Numbered from the stretch's first letter, positions 26,479-36,483 are shown. The stretch: 64,000 nt of DNA from Daejeonella lutea (GCF_900168015.1 NZ_FUYR01000001.1:1941109-2005108), one strand, 5' to 3'. Notes: generated from the sequence alone by a model not told the origin. Made by a program: numbers and translations.

Positions 26479-28044
26479 TTAATTCACTTTGGCAACAATC
26501 ATGTCTTTCAAGGGTGGAACCTCGTAATGATCTTTGATGTTAACGAGCTGAACGATAGTCCCTTTCGTATACGCGTTATGCTTGAAATTATCGATAATCT
26601 CAAGAACATCTTTGTCGATATACTTAGAATCAGATCCGTCGATTACTACATCCGATTCAGCAGGCAAATTTGTGAGCGTATACTGGATAGCTGCTTTGTT
26701 AAGAAATGAAACTTCCTGTGCTAATTTGATAGTGATGAGTTTTTTACCACCGTTTCTCTCAATCTTATAGAAATAAGGATTACGAAGGTTATTTCTCAGA
26801 ATGTAGAATATTCCAACCATCATTCCAATTGCAACCCCTTTCAACAAGTCAGTAAAAACAATCGCCAGTATAGTTACAACGAAAGGTATGAATTGATCTT
26901 TACCATGCGCCCACATTTTCTTAAACAAGTCGATTCGTGCTAACTTGTATCCGGTCACCAACAAAATAGCAGCTAAACAAGCTAATGGAATTTGATTAAG
27001 AATAAGTGGAATGAACAGGATTGAAAGAAGAAGCCACATTCCATGTGATATTGCACTCATCTTAGTCCGCCCACCTGAATTAACATTCACTGACGACCTT
27101 ACAATAACGGAGGTCATCGGCAGCCCGCCAAGCATACCGCTCGTAATATTACCCACTCCCTGGGCTACAAGCTCCCTGTTTGTCGGTGAGATCCGTTTTA
27201 TAGGATCAATTTTGTCAACCGCCTCGATACAAAGCAAAGTTTCGATACTAGCTACAATGGCAATTGTAAATGCCACTACCCATACGTTCTTGTTCCCAAT
27301 TTGGGAAAAATCAGGCATAGAAAACAAGCCCATGAACTCGTTGAACGAGTTAACCACGGGTATTGTAACTAAATGCTCAGAACTTAGAGCGAAAGATGTG
27401 CCCTGAAATAGAAAAGAAAGCAGAATTCCCAGTGATACAACTATTACCGGTGCGGGAATCATACTCAACTTTTTAATCTTAGGCCAGTAAATCAGAACCA
27501 GAAGTGAAAGTAGACTGATCACAACTGCCCCATATGTAAATTTGCTTAGCGCATCACTGATAGCTGAGAATGTGTTCCCCTGGTCGGTCTGAAGAAAACT
27601 TTCATCACCTTCAAAATCTGAGTCATACCCAACTGCATGTGGCAGTTGCTTAAGGATCAGAATAATACCGATCGCCGCTAGCATTCCTTCAATAACTGCA
27701 GAAGGAAAATAATTTGCAATAATCCCGGCTTTAAGGAAACCGAGGATTATCTGTAAAAAGCCGGCAATTACTACTGCCAAAAGGAAGGTTTGGTACGAAC
27801 CTAATGATGCTATAGCACTAAAAACTATTACTGTCAAGCCCGCAGCTGGTCCGCTAACACTAAGTTGCGAACCACTGATCGACGAAACCACTATCCCGCC
27901 GATTATCCCGGTAAGAATTCCTGCAAATAGTGGTGCCCCTGATGCCATAGCAATACCAAGACATAAGGGTAATGCTACCAGGAAGACAACAATTCCTGCT
28001 GGCAAATCCTTTTTCAAGTTTTTACTTAAAAAGTATTTTGTCAT
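26479..28044 (-). CDS. SulP-family inorganic anion transporter
   Basis: 521 aa. About 10-12 hydrophobic helices over residues 12-400, starting with the SulP signature KKDLPAGIVVFLVALPLCLG, with SGSQLSVSGPAAGLTVIVF (about 57-75) forming the anion site half-helix and the conserved IDPIKRISPTNRELVAQGVGN in the cytoplasmic loop (about 275-296). A C-terminal STAS domain covers about 425-520 (KKLITIKLAQEVSFLNKAAI ... VVIDGSDSKYIDKDVLEII). Located 66 bp downstream of a beta-carbonic anhydrase on the same strand, a pairing that points to bicarbonate uptake (BicA-like) rather than sulfate. Confidence 0.92.
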   Translation of the reverse strand: MTKYFLSKNLKKDLPAGIVVFLVALPLCLGIAMASGAPLFAGILTGIIGGIVVSSISGSQLSVSGPAAGLTVIVFSAIASLGSYQTFLLAVVIAGFLQIILGFLKAGIIANYFPSAVIEGMLAAIGIILILKQLPHAVGYDSDFEGDESFLQTDQGNTFSAISDALSKFTYGAVVISLLSLLVLIYWPKIKKLSMIPAPVIVVSLGILLSFLFQGTSFALSSEHLVTIPVVNSFNEFMGLFSMPDFSQIGNKNVWVVAFTIAIVASIETLLCIEAVDKIDPIKRISPTNRELVAQGVGNITSGMLGGLPMTSVIVRSSVNVNSGGRTKMSAISHGMWLLLSILFIPLILNQIPLACLAAILLVTGYKLARIDLFKKMWAHGKDQFIPFVVTILAIVFTDLLKGVAIGMMVGIFYILRNNLRNPYFYKIERNGGKKLITIKLAQEVSFLNKAAIQYTLTNLPAESDVVIDGSDSKYIDKDVLEIIDNFKHNAYTKGTIVQLVNIKDHYEVPPLKDMIVAKVN

Positions 28045-28110
28045 AATAATTTATATTCTTTATCTGTTAATTCATGTATTTATAACCGCATTTCATTGCG
28101 CGGCCTTGTA

Positions 28111-28788
28111 TCAAACGGCTCCTGCTTTGCTAACGCTTTCCAGGTTACTTTCCAGGTCAAACATCTCGTCGAAGAATTCAACACAACCTGTACTAATGTC
28201 GTAGATACCGCCGATAATTCCGATTTCGCCTTTTTCAAGCATTTCCCGTATAATCTGGCTGTGACCGACTATGGTTTGAATTTGATGATGCACATTATTG
28301 TGAAGAACATTATCCAGGAATTTCTTATTACCTGATGTTCTGTTCTCTGTTGTTTCTGTTTCAGCGGTAATTGCAGGATCGATCATTTTAGTAAGGGATC
28401 CAAGATGTCCCATCTCTACCCCGTCGCAGGCAGCTTTCACAGCTCCGCAAGACGTGTGACCTAATACAACAACAAGCTTACTTCCAAGAACTTTGCAGGT
28501 GTACTCCATACTTGCTATGGCTTGCTGACTTGCGATGTTTCCTGCAAGTCGTATACTGAAAATATCTCCAAGTCCCTGATCAAAAACAAGTTCGGTTACG
28601 ACCCTGGAATCACTGCAACTTAAAATCGCTGCAAACGGCCACTGACCCTCAGTAGTTTCGGTTACTGTCTGCATAAAATCGCGTTTGTAACTCAGGTTAT
28701 TGCAGAAACGAGTGTTTCCTTCTTTAAGAAATTCTAACGCTTTTTGTGGCGTAAGTGATTCGCGTGTTTGTCCTATATGATGTCTCAT
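28111..28788 (-). CDS. Beta-class carbonic anhydrase
   Basis: 225 aa, zinc enzyme hydrating CO2 to bicarbonate. Zinc and dyad residues: C58, D60 and R62 in SCSDSRV, H111 and C114 in LGHTSCGAVK. The N-terminal helix TPQKALEFLKEGNTRFCNN is typical. No signal peptide, so cytosolic. It is transcribed ahead of the SulP transporter, consistent with a carbon-supply pair. ATG 28788 gives the standard length. Confidence 0.94.
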   Translation of the reverse strand: MRHHIGQTRESLTPQKALEFLKEGNTRFCNNLSYKRDFMQTVTETTEGQWPFAAILSCSDSRVVTELVFDQGLGDIFSIRLAGNIASQQAIASMEYTCKVLGSKLVVVLGHTSCGAVKAACDGVEMGHLGSLTKMIDPAITAETETTENRTSGNKKFLDNVLHNNVHHQIQTIVGHSQIIREMLEKGEIGIIGGIYDISTGCVEFFDEMFDLESNLESVSKAGAV

Positions 28789-28964
28789 GATATATGATAT
28801 TAATGTTAATGCTATTAAAAGTATTCCCTGTCGAAAAGACAGAATTAAGGTATCGTGCCAAACTTTTTGGTGAATCCATTACACGCTGACGCGCAGAGTC
28901 AAATCATCCAGATGTTGAAGGCAGATAATTCTCCTGATAGAATCAGGATATGGAAAAAGGAATA

Positions 28965-29315
28965 TTAACAGTTTGGTGGAGGGGTAGGCACCGAGGGGTA
29001 AAATGCCTGTATAGGATAGTCTCTCAACAATATAAATTGTTTTGAAGCCAAATCAATTTGTGGAATGGCAAATTTAAATTTACTAAGTCCGCTGAGCCAT
29101 TCTCCTTTATTAAGAGAATCTTTGGCCTGATCTGTTCCTTTTGAAGAATGATTTTCTATCTCAAGTTGCATAATCACGGCATTCACCACCTGGCTATCCA
29201 TATGGATGGCAATTAGTGGTGCTACGGAAATAGCCATCTTCGCAAAGAAGATGAACAAAAAGACGTAACTAAATAATTTTTTAGCGAATTCCTTTTTCAT
29301 TTCACGTGTATTCAA
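28965..29315 (-). CDS. Small membrane/secreted protein of unknown function
   Basis: 116 aa (111 if the Met at 29300, MKKEF, is used; it gives a better signal-like N-terminus). One long hydrophobic segment LFSYVFLFIFFAKMAISVAPLIAI (about 14-37), then a polar stretch with QVVNAVIMQLEIENHSS, and a C-terminal Pro-rich end PSVPTPPPNC with a terminal Cys. I have a general memory of similar small proteins near membrane genes in Sphingobacteria but no family name. It lies 176 bp upstream of the carbonic anhydrase on the same strand. Confidence 0.65.
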   Translation of the reverse strand: MNTREMKKEFAKKLFSYVFLFIFFAKMAISVAPLIAIHMDSQVVNAVIMQLEIENHSSKGTDQAKDSLNKGEWLSGLSKFKFAIPQIDLASKQFILLRDYPIQAFYPSVPTPPPNC

Positions 29316-29540
29316 TACACAATGGCTAATTGGTTCGATGCTAAATTAGCAATTTGAACACCAAAGCGTTAAGACACTTAGGTAAAAGTTAAAAAAATAA
29401 CAAAACAATTACAATTTACCACCCAATTTACATTTCTCCTTTATGGGCGATGTGTTTTACAACATTTGTCATGCACTTATGTTTGCCTTCTTCATAGTGT
29501 CTAATCACCATTTTTTGTTAATTTCACCAAAAAGTATAAA

Positions 29541-31082
29541 GTGGACAAGAAGATAGAAACTCTACAGAATAAACAGAGAGAAGCCCTGCTTGGAGGAGGA
29601 GAAGCCAGAATTGACAGCCAGCATAAAAAAGGCAAGCTTACTGCGAGGGAGCGGCTTCACTTTCTATTGGATGAAAACTCATTTGAAGAAATAGGCATGC
29701 TGGTCACACACAGGTCTACCGACTTTGGGATGGAAAAAGAAAAATATCCTGGTGACGGGGTAGTTACTGGCTATGGAACGATCAACGGACGCCTGGTATA
29801 TGTATTTTCTCAGGACTTTACGGTTTTTGGGGGATCCTTATCGGAAACTCATGCTGAAAAGATCTGCAAAATTATGGATCTGGCGCTTAAAAATGGCGCA
29901 CCTGTAATTGGTTTAAATGATTCTGGTGGGGCAAGGATACAGGAAGGCGTGGTTTCACTTGGTGGATATGCTGATATATTCTATAGAAACACCATGGCTT
30001 CGGGTGTTATTCCGCAGATATCAGCGATCATGGGTCCATGTGCGGGTGGCGCAGTGTATTCCCCGGCTATAACTGATTTTGTATTAATGGTCGAAAACAC
30101 ATCGTATATGTTCGTAACGGGGCCGAATGTGGTTAAGACCGTGACACATGAAATAGTAAGTTCAGAGGAACTTGGGGGTGCGAGTGCACATTCTACCAAA
30201 TCTGGTGTTACACATTTTGCTTGCGCGAACGAAATAGAAGCCATAAACCATGTCAAACAATTGCTGAGCTATATGCCACAGAATTGTGAAGAAAACACTC
30301 CTGCTATTGTCTACGATCCCACGGATGAACACAGGCCTCACTTAAACGAAATCATTCCGGATAATAATTCTCAGCCATACGACATTCGTGAGGTTATTGC
30401 GGAAATTGCCGATGAAAATACATTCCTGGAGGTTCACAAAGATTTCGCTGAAAATATAGTGGTAGGTTTTGCACGCCTGGCTGGACGAAGCATTGGTATC
30501 GTAGCCAATCAACCCGCTTTTCTGGCTGGTGTTCTTGATATACATTCTTCAGTTAAAGGAGCACGATTTGTGCGTTTTTGCGATAGTTTCAACATTCCGT
30601 TACTTGTACTTGAAGATGTTCCTGGATTTCTTCCAGGAACGGATCAGGAGTGGAATGCCATTATAACTAATGGCGCCAAATTGCTTTATGCATTTTGTGA
30701 GGCGACAGTCCCCAGGATAACAGTCATAACACGAAAAGCTTACGGTGGTGCTTATGATGTTATGAATTCCAAACATATTGGAGCGGATATGAATTATGCC
30801 TGGCCTAGCGCAGAAATTGCGGTTATGGGTGCAAAAGGGGCCGCTGAAATCATCTTCAAGCGAGATATAACTGCTGCAGAAGATCCAAACGCTCGCTGGC
30901 TGGAAAAAGAAAAAGAATATTCAGATATTTTTGCGAACCCATACCGGGCCGCTGAACGTGGGTTTATTGACGAAGTGATTGAACCAGCTGACACCAGAAA
31001 GAAGCTGATAAGGGCTTTCAAGATGCTTGAGAATAAAGTGGTTAACAATCCAAGGAAGAAGCACGGCAATATACCGTTGTAA
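29541..31082 (+). CDS. Acyl-CoA carboxylase beta (carboxyltransferase) subunit
   Basis: 513 aa, the carboxyltransferase subunit of propionyl-CoA carboxylase or related methylmalonyl-CoA decarboxylase. Two crotonase-like halves: N-half [14 protein letters not shown] (about 31-44), the biotin/acyl oxyanion [22 protein letters not shown] (about 132-153) and [15 protein letters not shown] (about 164-178); C-half [16 protein letters not shown] (about 354-369), [18 protein letters not shown] (about 397-414). Starts with GTG at 29541; no upstream ATG in frame. The biotin carboxylase and biotin carrier subunits are not adjacent. Followed by a heptad element and a GNAT gene. Confidence 0.92.
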   Translation: MDKKIETLQNKQREALLGGGEARIDSQHKKGKLTARERLHFLLDENSFEEIGMLVTHRSTDFGMEKEKYPGDGVVTGYGTINGRLVYVFSQDFTVFGGSLSETHAEKICKIMDLALKNGAPVIGLNDSGGARIQEGVVSLGGYADIFYRNTMASGVIPQISAIMGPCAGGAVYSPAITDFVLMVENTSYMFVTGPNVVKTVTHEIVSSEELGGASAHSTKSGVTHFACANEIEAINHVKQLLSYMPQNCEENTPAIVYDPTDEHRPHLNEIIPDNNSQPYDIREVIAEIADENTFLEVHKDFAENIVVGFARLAGRSIGIVANQPAFLAGVLDIHSSVKGARFVRFCDSFNIPLLVLEDVPGFLPGTDQEWNAIITNGAKLLYAFCEATVPRITVITRKAYGGAYDVMNSKHIGADMNYAWPSAEIAVMGAKGAAEIIFKRDITAAEDPNARWLEKEKEYSDIFANPYRAAERGFIDEVIEPADTRKKLIRAFKMLENKVVNNPRKKHGNIPL

Positions 31083-31174
31083 GTTTTACGTAGGACGTTA
31101 TACGTAGTACGTTCTACGTGAAACTCGTACACAGCGTTTAAGTACTTATAACGTATTACGTACAACGTATACCT
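31083..31174. repeat. Heptad inverted-repeat element (GTTATAC type)
   Basis: Left arm 31083-31119 (heptads of the type GTTTTAC, GTAGGAC, GTTATAC, GTAGTAC, GTTCTAC) and right arm 31144-31174 (CTTATAA, CGTATTA, CGTACAA, CGTATAC) are near reverse complements with a loop of about 24 nt. It fills the gap between the carboxylase and GNAT genes, all on the plus strand. Confidence 0.8.
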
Positions 31175-31177
31175 CTG

Positions 31178-31585
31178 ATGAGCCATATCGAACAAATCCC
31201 CTCCTACCTTACATGGAAGATTCGTCATAAGGTAATGTACCCAGATCTAAATTTTGAGAAGGTGATCCTGCCCAATGATGATGATGGTATACATTTTGGC
31301 TTATTTGATCACAATACATTAATTAGTGTGGTTTCACTGTTCAAAACTGTAAAATCCATGCAATTCAGAAAATTCGCTACACTATCAGAGCATCAGGGGA
31401 AAGGTTATGGCGCGGAGCTATTGAATTACCTCTTGGAGTTTGCTAAAGCTGAGGGGTGCGATCATATTTGGTGCAATGCCCGACAGAAAGCTTCCGGATT
31501 TTATAGTAAATTCGGCTTTTCTGAAACCAATAAAACTTCAAGCGCTAACGGTCACGATTATGTGATCATGGAAAGACTATTATAA
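31178..31585 (+). CDS. GNAT-family N-acetyltransferase
   Basis: 135 aa. Acetyl-CoA binding motif A is RKFATLSEHQGKGYGAELL (about 64-82, Q/RxxGxG/A as QGKGYG), followed by the amphipathic helix LNYLLEFAKAEGC and motif B WCNARQKASGFYSKFGF (about 96-112). Substrate unknown, could be a small amine or a protein N-terminus. ATG at 31178 starts 3 bp after the heptad element. The M42 peptidase gene follows 7 bp downstream, so the two are probably cotranscribed. Confidence 0.88.
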   Translation: MSHIEQIPSYLTWKIRHKVMYPDLNFEKVILPNDDDGIHFGLFDHNTLISVVSLFKTVKSMQFRKFATLSEHQGKGYGAELLNYLLEFAKAEGCDHIWCNARQKASGFYSKFGFSETNKTSSANGHDYVIMERLL

Positions 31586-31592
31586 TTGAATT

Positions 31593-32699
31593 ATGAGCAA
31601 GAAAAAGGAAGATAAACACGTCCCGGTAGTAAATAAAGAGTCCCTGGCATTCTTCGAGAACTATATTAATAACCCTTCACCAACAGGATTTGAGTGGGAA
31701 GGACAACGTTTATGGCTGGATTATATCAAGCCTTTTACTGATGATCATTTTGTTGATAATTACGGCACTGCCGTAGCGGTCATCAACCCAAAGGCAGCAT
31801 ATAAAGTTGTTATTGAGGCCCACGCTGATGAAATTTCATGGTTTGTCAATTATATCACAAAAGATGGTTTGATATACGTGATCAGAAACGGTGGCTCAGA
31901 TCATCAGATTGCACCTTCGAAACGCGTTAATATTCACACTGAAAAGGGTATTGTCAAAGCTGTCTTCGGTTGGCCGGCCATTCATACCCGTAGCGGGGAA
32001 AAAGAAGAAGCTCCAACTCTCAAAAACATTTTTCTGGATTGCGGCTGTACTACCAAAGAGGAAATCGAAGCTCTGGGAATTCATGTTGGCTGTGTTATTA
32101 CGTATGAAGACGAGTTCATGGTGCTTAATGACAGGTATTATGTTGGCCGGGCATTGGACAACCGCGCTGGCGGTTTCATGATTGCAGAAGTCGCTCGGCT
32201 TTTAAAAGAGAATAAGAAAAAATTACCTTTCGGATTATATATTGTCAATTCCGTACAGGAAGAAATCGGTTTACGAGGTGCAGAAATGATTGCTCATCGT
32301 ATCAAACCGAATGTGGCCATCATCACAGACGTAACTCATGATACACAAACCCCGATGATTAATAAAATCACGCAGGGTGATTTAGCATGTGGTAAAGGAC
32401 CTGTGGTTTCTTACGCGCCGGCTGTTCAAACTAACTTGAATAAGCTCCTTATCAAAACTGCCGAGAAAAGCAATATTCCCTTCCAGCGTCAGGCCTCATC
32501 CAGATCAACGGGAACCGATACTGATGCTTTTGCATATTCAAATGAGGGCGTTGTTTCTGCTCTGATTTCACTTCCATTGCGGTATATGCACACGACAGTT
32601 GAGATGATTCACAAGGAAGACGTGGACAATGTCATACGGCTGATTTACGAATCATTATTAAACATTAAAGTCGATCATGATTTTAGATCGATAAAATAA
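31593..32699 (+). CDS. M42-family aminopeptidase/endoglucanase-like metallopeptidase
   Basis: 368 aa dinuclear metallo-aminopeptidase. Metal ligands and catalytic residues by motif: EAHADEISWFV (about 75-85, His/Asp), RALDNRAGG (about 188-196, bridging Asp), VQEEIGLRGA (about 219-228, catalytic and metal Glu), and the later HTTVEMIHKEDVDNV (about 340-354, His ligand). Starts with a basic polar stretch MSKKKEDKHVPVV. Cytosolic. Likely processes small peptides. Operonic with the GNAT gene 7 bp upstream. Confidence 0.92.
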   Translation: MSKKKEDKHVPVVNKESLAFFENYINNPSPTGFEWEGQRLWLDYIKPFTDDHFVDNYGTAVAVINPKAAYKVVIEAHADEISWFVNYITKDGLIYVIRNGGSDHQIAPSKRVNIHTEKGIVKAVFGWPAIHTRSGEKEEAPTLKNIFLDCGCTTKEEIEALGIHVGCVITYEDEFMVLNDRYYVGRALDNRAGGFMIAEVARLLKENKKKLPFGLYIVNSVQEEIGLRGAEMIAHRIKPNVAIITDVTHDTQTPMINKITQGDLACGKGPVVSYAPAVQTNLNKLLIKTAEKSNIPFQRQASSRSTGTDTDAFAYSNEGVVSALISLPLRYMHTTVEMIHKEDVDNVIRLIYESLLNIKVDHDFRSIK

Positions 32700-32766
32700 A
32701 GATATCTCGGCTTGACGCAAAAACATTAAGGCTTATCGCAGGTTAGCATAAGATAGATCTAAGACT

Positions 32767-34299
32767 ATGGATAGAAAATCCAAATTCACAGAAACGATAA
32801 AATCTTCTTACACCACAGAGAAGGCATTTATCTATCTCGGTGCCGGCATTTTGGACGGTGAAATTATTCCTGAGGCTGAAGTTAATTTAGCATTGAAAAT
32901 GATGAACCGGCACGGCCTGATTGCCGGAGCTACAGGAACCGGAAAAACCCGCACTCTGCAGTTAATTGCAGAACAACTTTCTGATGCAGGAGTTCCGGTG
33001 TTTATGCTCGACGTCAAGGGGGATCTGTCTGGGCTTAACCAGGCTGGACAAACTAATCCCAAACTGGAAGAACGTGCTGCTGCACTTGGCCGGACATTCG
33101 AACCTTCTGCCTTTCCTGTAGAACTATATTCTCTATCGGGAGAGTTAGGAGCACAAATGCGGGCAACTGTTCTGGAGTTCGGACCGGTACTACTTGCGAA
33201 GATCCTGGATCTTAACGACACCCAGGCGGGAGTTATGGCTGTGATCTTCAAATATGCCGATGATAACAAACTTCCCCTTCTGGACCTGAATGATCTCAAA
33301 AAACTTATCTCTTATTTATCAAGCGGTCCCGGTGCCGCTGAGATAAAAGAAAGCTACGGTAGTATTTCCACCGTAACATCTGGTACGATGCTCAGAAAAA
33401 TCGTCGCTATAGAGCAGCAGGGTTTATCACGAATTTTTGGTGAACGTTCCTTTGACATTCAGGATCTGTTTAACAGGGTTGACGGCAAAGGAGTAATCAG
33501 TCTGCTAAACATATCAGACGTGCAAGCGCAACCGGTTTTATACTCCACGTTTTTATTGAGCTTACTTGCCGAGATTTTTTACAGCATGCCTGAGGCTGGT
33601 GATCCGGAAAAGCCAAAGCTTGTGTTTTTCTTTGATGAAGCTCATCTGCTTTTCAAAAATTCTTCCCGAGCCTTCCTTGAGCAGATAGAAACAATCATCA
33701 GACTAATCAGGTCTAAAGGAATTGGTGTTTTCTTTTGCACCCAGTCGCCAATGGATGTTCCTGAGAGCGTTCTAGGGCAGTTGGGAAACAGAGTTCAGCA
33801 TGCGCTTAGAGCCTTTACCCCTAACGATGCAGAAGCTCTCAAGAAAACTGTAAATACATACCCACGCTCAGATTTCTACGAAATCAACCGCACTTTGACC
33901 GCACTGGGAACTGGTCAGGCCCTAATTACGGTATTAAATGAAAAGGGAATCCCTACGGAAGTAGTAGCCGCACACCTTATCCCGCCAAGAGCTTCAATGT
34001 CGCCGCTGCCTGCAGCTGAGGCAGATGCTCTGATGAAATCCAGCAATAATTTCAGTAAATATCAGGAAGTAATTGACCCTGAAAGCGCTTATGATATTCT
34101 GACTAAACGCGTTGACGCAAAACTTACTGAAGAAGCAAACATCAAACAACAAGAAGTAGAAGAGAAACAAAATGCGCCGAAAAGAAATGAGAAAAGTACC
34201 TTTGAAAAAGTGATAAGCGCTCCAATTACCCGCCAAATCGGGACTGCAATAGTCAGAGGTTTGTTTGGGATGCTAACCGGCAAAAAACCACGATACTAA
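32767..34299 (+). CDS. HerA-like ATPase (DUF853/YjgR family)
   Basis: 510 aa. FtsK/HerA-type P-loop GLIAGATGTGKTRTLQ (about residues 41-56), Walker B KLVFFFDEAHLLF (about 281-293), downstream STOP-like glutamine in FFCTQSPMDVPESVLGQLGNR (about 321-341). It matches the DUF853/YjgR family, whose cellular role is unsettled; proposed to be a hexameric ATPase. C-terminal part is charged and coiled (VDAKLTEEANIKQQEVEEKQN), ending with a short hydrophobic GLFGMLTGKKPRY. No NurA-like nuclease lies next to it, unlike true archaeal HerA operons. ATG at 32767. Confidence 0.9.
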   Translation: MDRKSKFTETIKSSYTTEKAFIYLGAGILDGEIIPEAEVNLALKMMNRHGLIAGATGTGKTRTLQLIAEQLSDAGVPVFMLDVKGDLSGLNQAGQTNPKLEERAAALGRTFEPSAFPVELYSLSGELGAQMRATVLEFGPVLLAKILDLNDTQAGVMAVIFKYADDNKLPLLDLNDLKKLISYLSSGPGAAEIKESYGSISTVTSGTMLRKIVAIEQQGLSRIFGERSFDIQDLFNRVDGKGVISLLNISDVQAQPVLYSTFLLSLLAEIFYSMPEAGDPEKPKLVFFFDEAHLLFKNSSRAFLEQIETIIRLIRSKGIGVFFCTQSPMDVPESVLGQLGNRVQHALRAFTPNDAEALKKTVNTYPRSDFYEINRTLTALGTGQALITVLNEKGIPTEVVAAHLIPPRASMSPLPAAEADALMKSSNNFSKYQEVIDPESAYDILTKRVDAKLTEEANIKQQEVEEKQNAPKRNEKSTFEKVISAPITRQIGTAIVRGLFGMLTGKKPRY

Positions 34300-34339
34300 T
34301 CGATCGATAAATTTATAAATAGAATTAATAACAAAATTG

Positions 34340-35260
34340 ATGAAACCTACTTTAGTAATTCTTGCGGCTGGAATGGCTAGCCGCTACGGCAGCATGAAAC
34401 AAACCGATGGATTTGGGCCAAATGGTGAAACGATCATTGACTATTCTATCTACGACGCAATTCAAGCTGGATTCGGCAAAGTAATTTTTGTCATCAAAGA
34501 AGAATTCGCTGATAATTTCAGATCCATTTTTGAGCCTAAATTAAAAGGCAAGATTGAAACAGATTACGTCTTTCAAACTTTCGACCTTAAACCGTACGGG
34601 ATCGACATTGAGATCGAACGGCTTAAACCCTGGGGAACTGCGCATGCAACTCTAGCAGCTAAAGATGCTGTAAACGAGCCATTCTGTGTGATAAATGCAG
34701 ATGACTTTTATGGTCGCGAAGCTTACCAAAAAATGCATGACTTCCTGACGACTGAAGTTAGTGATAAACAGTTTTCCCTGATCGGTTTTCAGATCGATAA
34801 GACTTTATCGGATTATGGTTCAGTATCCCGGGGAGTTTGTGAAGTCGATGCTAGTGGAAATCTCACTGAAGTAAATGAACGACTGAAGGTGTATTTCAAA
34901 AAAGATACCGGCGGCAACAATACTCCTGAAGTAGCATTTGAAGAAGATGGGAAAGAATTTCCACTGAAAGCTGATTCGAGGGTTTCGATGAACTTCTGGG
35001 GCTTCACGCCAAAAATATTTGAACTAAGCGCAGAAATGTTTAAAGAGTTTGCTCTTGCAAATAAAGAGAATCCCAAAGCTGAGTTTTTTATTCCACTAGT
35101 GGCTGATGAGCTTATCAAAGCTGGTAAAGCAGCCTTTAAGGTTATTCCAACTCAGAACAAATGGTTCGGTGTTACCTACATCGAAGATAAACCTATTGTC
35201 CAGGAAAGCATTGATAAGTTGGTAGCCAGCGGAGAATATCCTCAAAAATTATGGGCATAA
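34340..35260 (+). CDS. Sugar-phosphate nucleotidyltransferase family protein
   Basis: 306 aa from ATG 34340 (a TTG one codon before also opens the frame). GT-A nucleotidyltransferase fold: signature LVILAAGMASRYGSMKQ (about 4-20) with the glycine-rich nucleotide-binding turn, then NADDFYG (about 117-123) with the metal Asp, and WGTAHATLAA (about 98-107). The family is annotated as nucleotidyltransferase or NTP-transferase; which sugar phosphate is used cannot be told. It differs from RmlA/GalU in lacking their exact GGxGTRL loop (here GMASRYG). Single gene, closed by a good terminator. Confidence 0.88.
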   Translation: MKPTLVILAAGMASRYGSMKQTDGFGPNGETIIDYSIYDAIQAGFGKVIFVIKEEFADNFRSIFEPKLKGKIETDYVFQTFDLKPYGIDIEIERLKPWGTAHATLAAKDAVNEPFCVINADDFYGREAYQKMHDFLTTEVSDKQFSLIGFQIDKTLSDYGSVSRGVCEVDASGNLTEVNERLKVYFKKDTGGNNTPEVAFEEDGKEFPLKADSRVSMNFWGFTPKIFELSAEMFKEFALANKENPKAEFFIPLVADELIKAGKAAFKVIPTQNKWFGVTYIEDKPIVQESIDKLVASGEYPQKLWA

Positions 35261-35268
35261 GAGCCCCG

Positions 35269-35308
35269 ACAACCATCGATATCGTAAATGTTATCGATGG
35301 TTGTTTTC
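35269..35308 (+). terminator. Terminator after the nucleotidyltransferase gene
   Basis: Stem ACAACCATCGAT / ATCGATGGTTGT (35269-35304) with a 12-nt loop, followed by a short T run, 8 bp past the stop. Confidence 0.82.
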
Positions 35309-35444
35309 AACAATTCCTTTTACTCCGCTTTTATAAATCTTAAGAAACTTCCCTGTCGTAATTTCCGGCGACTCAGGATATTTTTCCGATACATCTCGAA
35401 GGCGATACTGAATTTCCTATATTTAGTAACCTTAAATAACAAAG

Positions 35445-36311
35445 ATGTTTAAAAAGAAAGCTCTACTATTGCTTGCTGTATTATTCGTACCAGCCCTGCT
35501 AGTGGCTCAAAGCGGGAAAGTCTCAGACAATTTATCCCTGCCAAGCAAAATCCTGAATGGCGAGAGAAAATATGGAATTTACCTTCCCCCTGATTATGCT
35601 ACTTCAGAGCGCGAGTACCCGGTGCTGTACCTACTCCACGGTTCAGGTGACGACCAAACGGGCTGGATTCAGTTTGGCGAAGTTTTAAATATAGCAGATA
35701 AAGCTATCAATGACGGCACAGCCACTCCCATGATCATTGTCATGCCTGATGCTAATACAGGAAGGCGCGGTTATTTTAACAGCATGAAAGGTGACTGGCT
35801 TTATGAAGACTTCTTCTTCAATGAATTTATGCCTTTTATCGAAAAGAAATACCGGATCAAAAAAGATAAACGCTTCCGTGCAATTTCCGGTCTGTCTATG
35901 GGTGGCGGAGGAACGTTCATGTATGCCCTTCATCATCCGGAGCTATTTTCTGCAGCCGCTCCTCTTAGCGCTGCTGTCGGACCAGTAACCTTAGAGGAAG
36001 CTAAAATCAGCTACAAGCGGAACACTCCCGATGCCACTGATGAACAAATGGAGGCTTATTATAACAGACATAGTGCCGTAGCGCTCATAAAAGCAATTCC
36101 CGATGCCAGTAAAAACAGTATCAGATGGTTTATTGACTGTGGTGATGACGACAGATTATCAGCGGGCAATTCCTTCGTGCATATGGCAATGATGGAAAAG
36201 CAGGTTCCCCATGAATTCCGGATCCGAGATGGCGGCCACACCTGGACCTATTGGAGGGCATCATTACCCAAGGTGCTGGAATTCGTATCGGCTTCGTTTC
36301 ATCAATTCTAA
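35445..36311 (+). CDS. Secreted esterase of the alpha/beta-hydrolase fold (esterase D/feruloyl esterase-like)
   Basis: 288 aa. Signal peptide MFKKKALLLLAVLFVPALLVAQ. Family features: YPVLYLLHGSGDDQTGW (about 46-62, oxyanion loop), nucleophile Ser in SGLSMGGGG (about 148-156, GxSxG), acidic residue in WFIDCGDDDRL (about 227-237) and catalytic His in RDGGHTWTYW (about 258-267). Putative substrates are acetyl or feruloyl esters on polysaccharides. The nearby esterases in carbohydrate loci are often of this type, but no glycosidase is adjacent. ATG 35445; a weak -7-like TATATTTA lies about 20 nt upstream. Confidence 0.9.
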   Translation: MFKKKALLLLAVLFVPALLVAQSGKVSDNLSLPSKILNGERKYGIYLPPDYATSEREYPVLYLLHGSGDDQTGWIQFGEVLNIADKAINDGTATPMIIVMPDANTGRRGYFNSMKGDWLYEDFFFNEFMPFIEKKYRIKKDKRFRAISGLSMGGGGTFMYALHHPELFSAAAPLSAAVGPVTLEEAKISYKRNTPDATDEQMEAYYNRHSAVALIKAIPDASKNSIRWFIDCGDDDRLSAGNSFVHMAMMEKQVPHEFRIRDGGHTWTYWRASLPKVLEFVSASFHQF

Positions 36312-36478
36312 TTAAGATGCATAGGATTATAGGATCCATAAGATGCAGAATAGAAGTTGGTAGCTTTATCAGATATATCTCGAATTCATCCTAAGCAGAC
36401 ACTTATCAGCCTGCTAAACTATATGTTTGCATCCTATGAATCCTACTCCAGACAAAATCCCATCCTATAAATCCTGAT
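36312..36478. repeat. Heptad repeat element (TAGGATT/ATCCTAT type)
   Basis: Left arm about 36313-36345 carries ATAGGAT, TATAGGA and CATAAGA-like units; right arm about 36430-36478 carries TCCTATG, AATCCTA, then TCCTATA, AATCCTG. The words of the two arms are reverse complements. The middle is about 80 nt. It fills the convergent gap between the esterase and dnaK. Confidence 0.65.
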
Positions 36479-36483
36479 TAAAC

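Noticed and set aside
28835..28860. Second sigma-54-like TTTGGCACG upstream of the carbonic anhydrase
   Set aside because: The -24 half fits, but the base pair at the -12 position is TA instead of GC and the TTG is absent.
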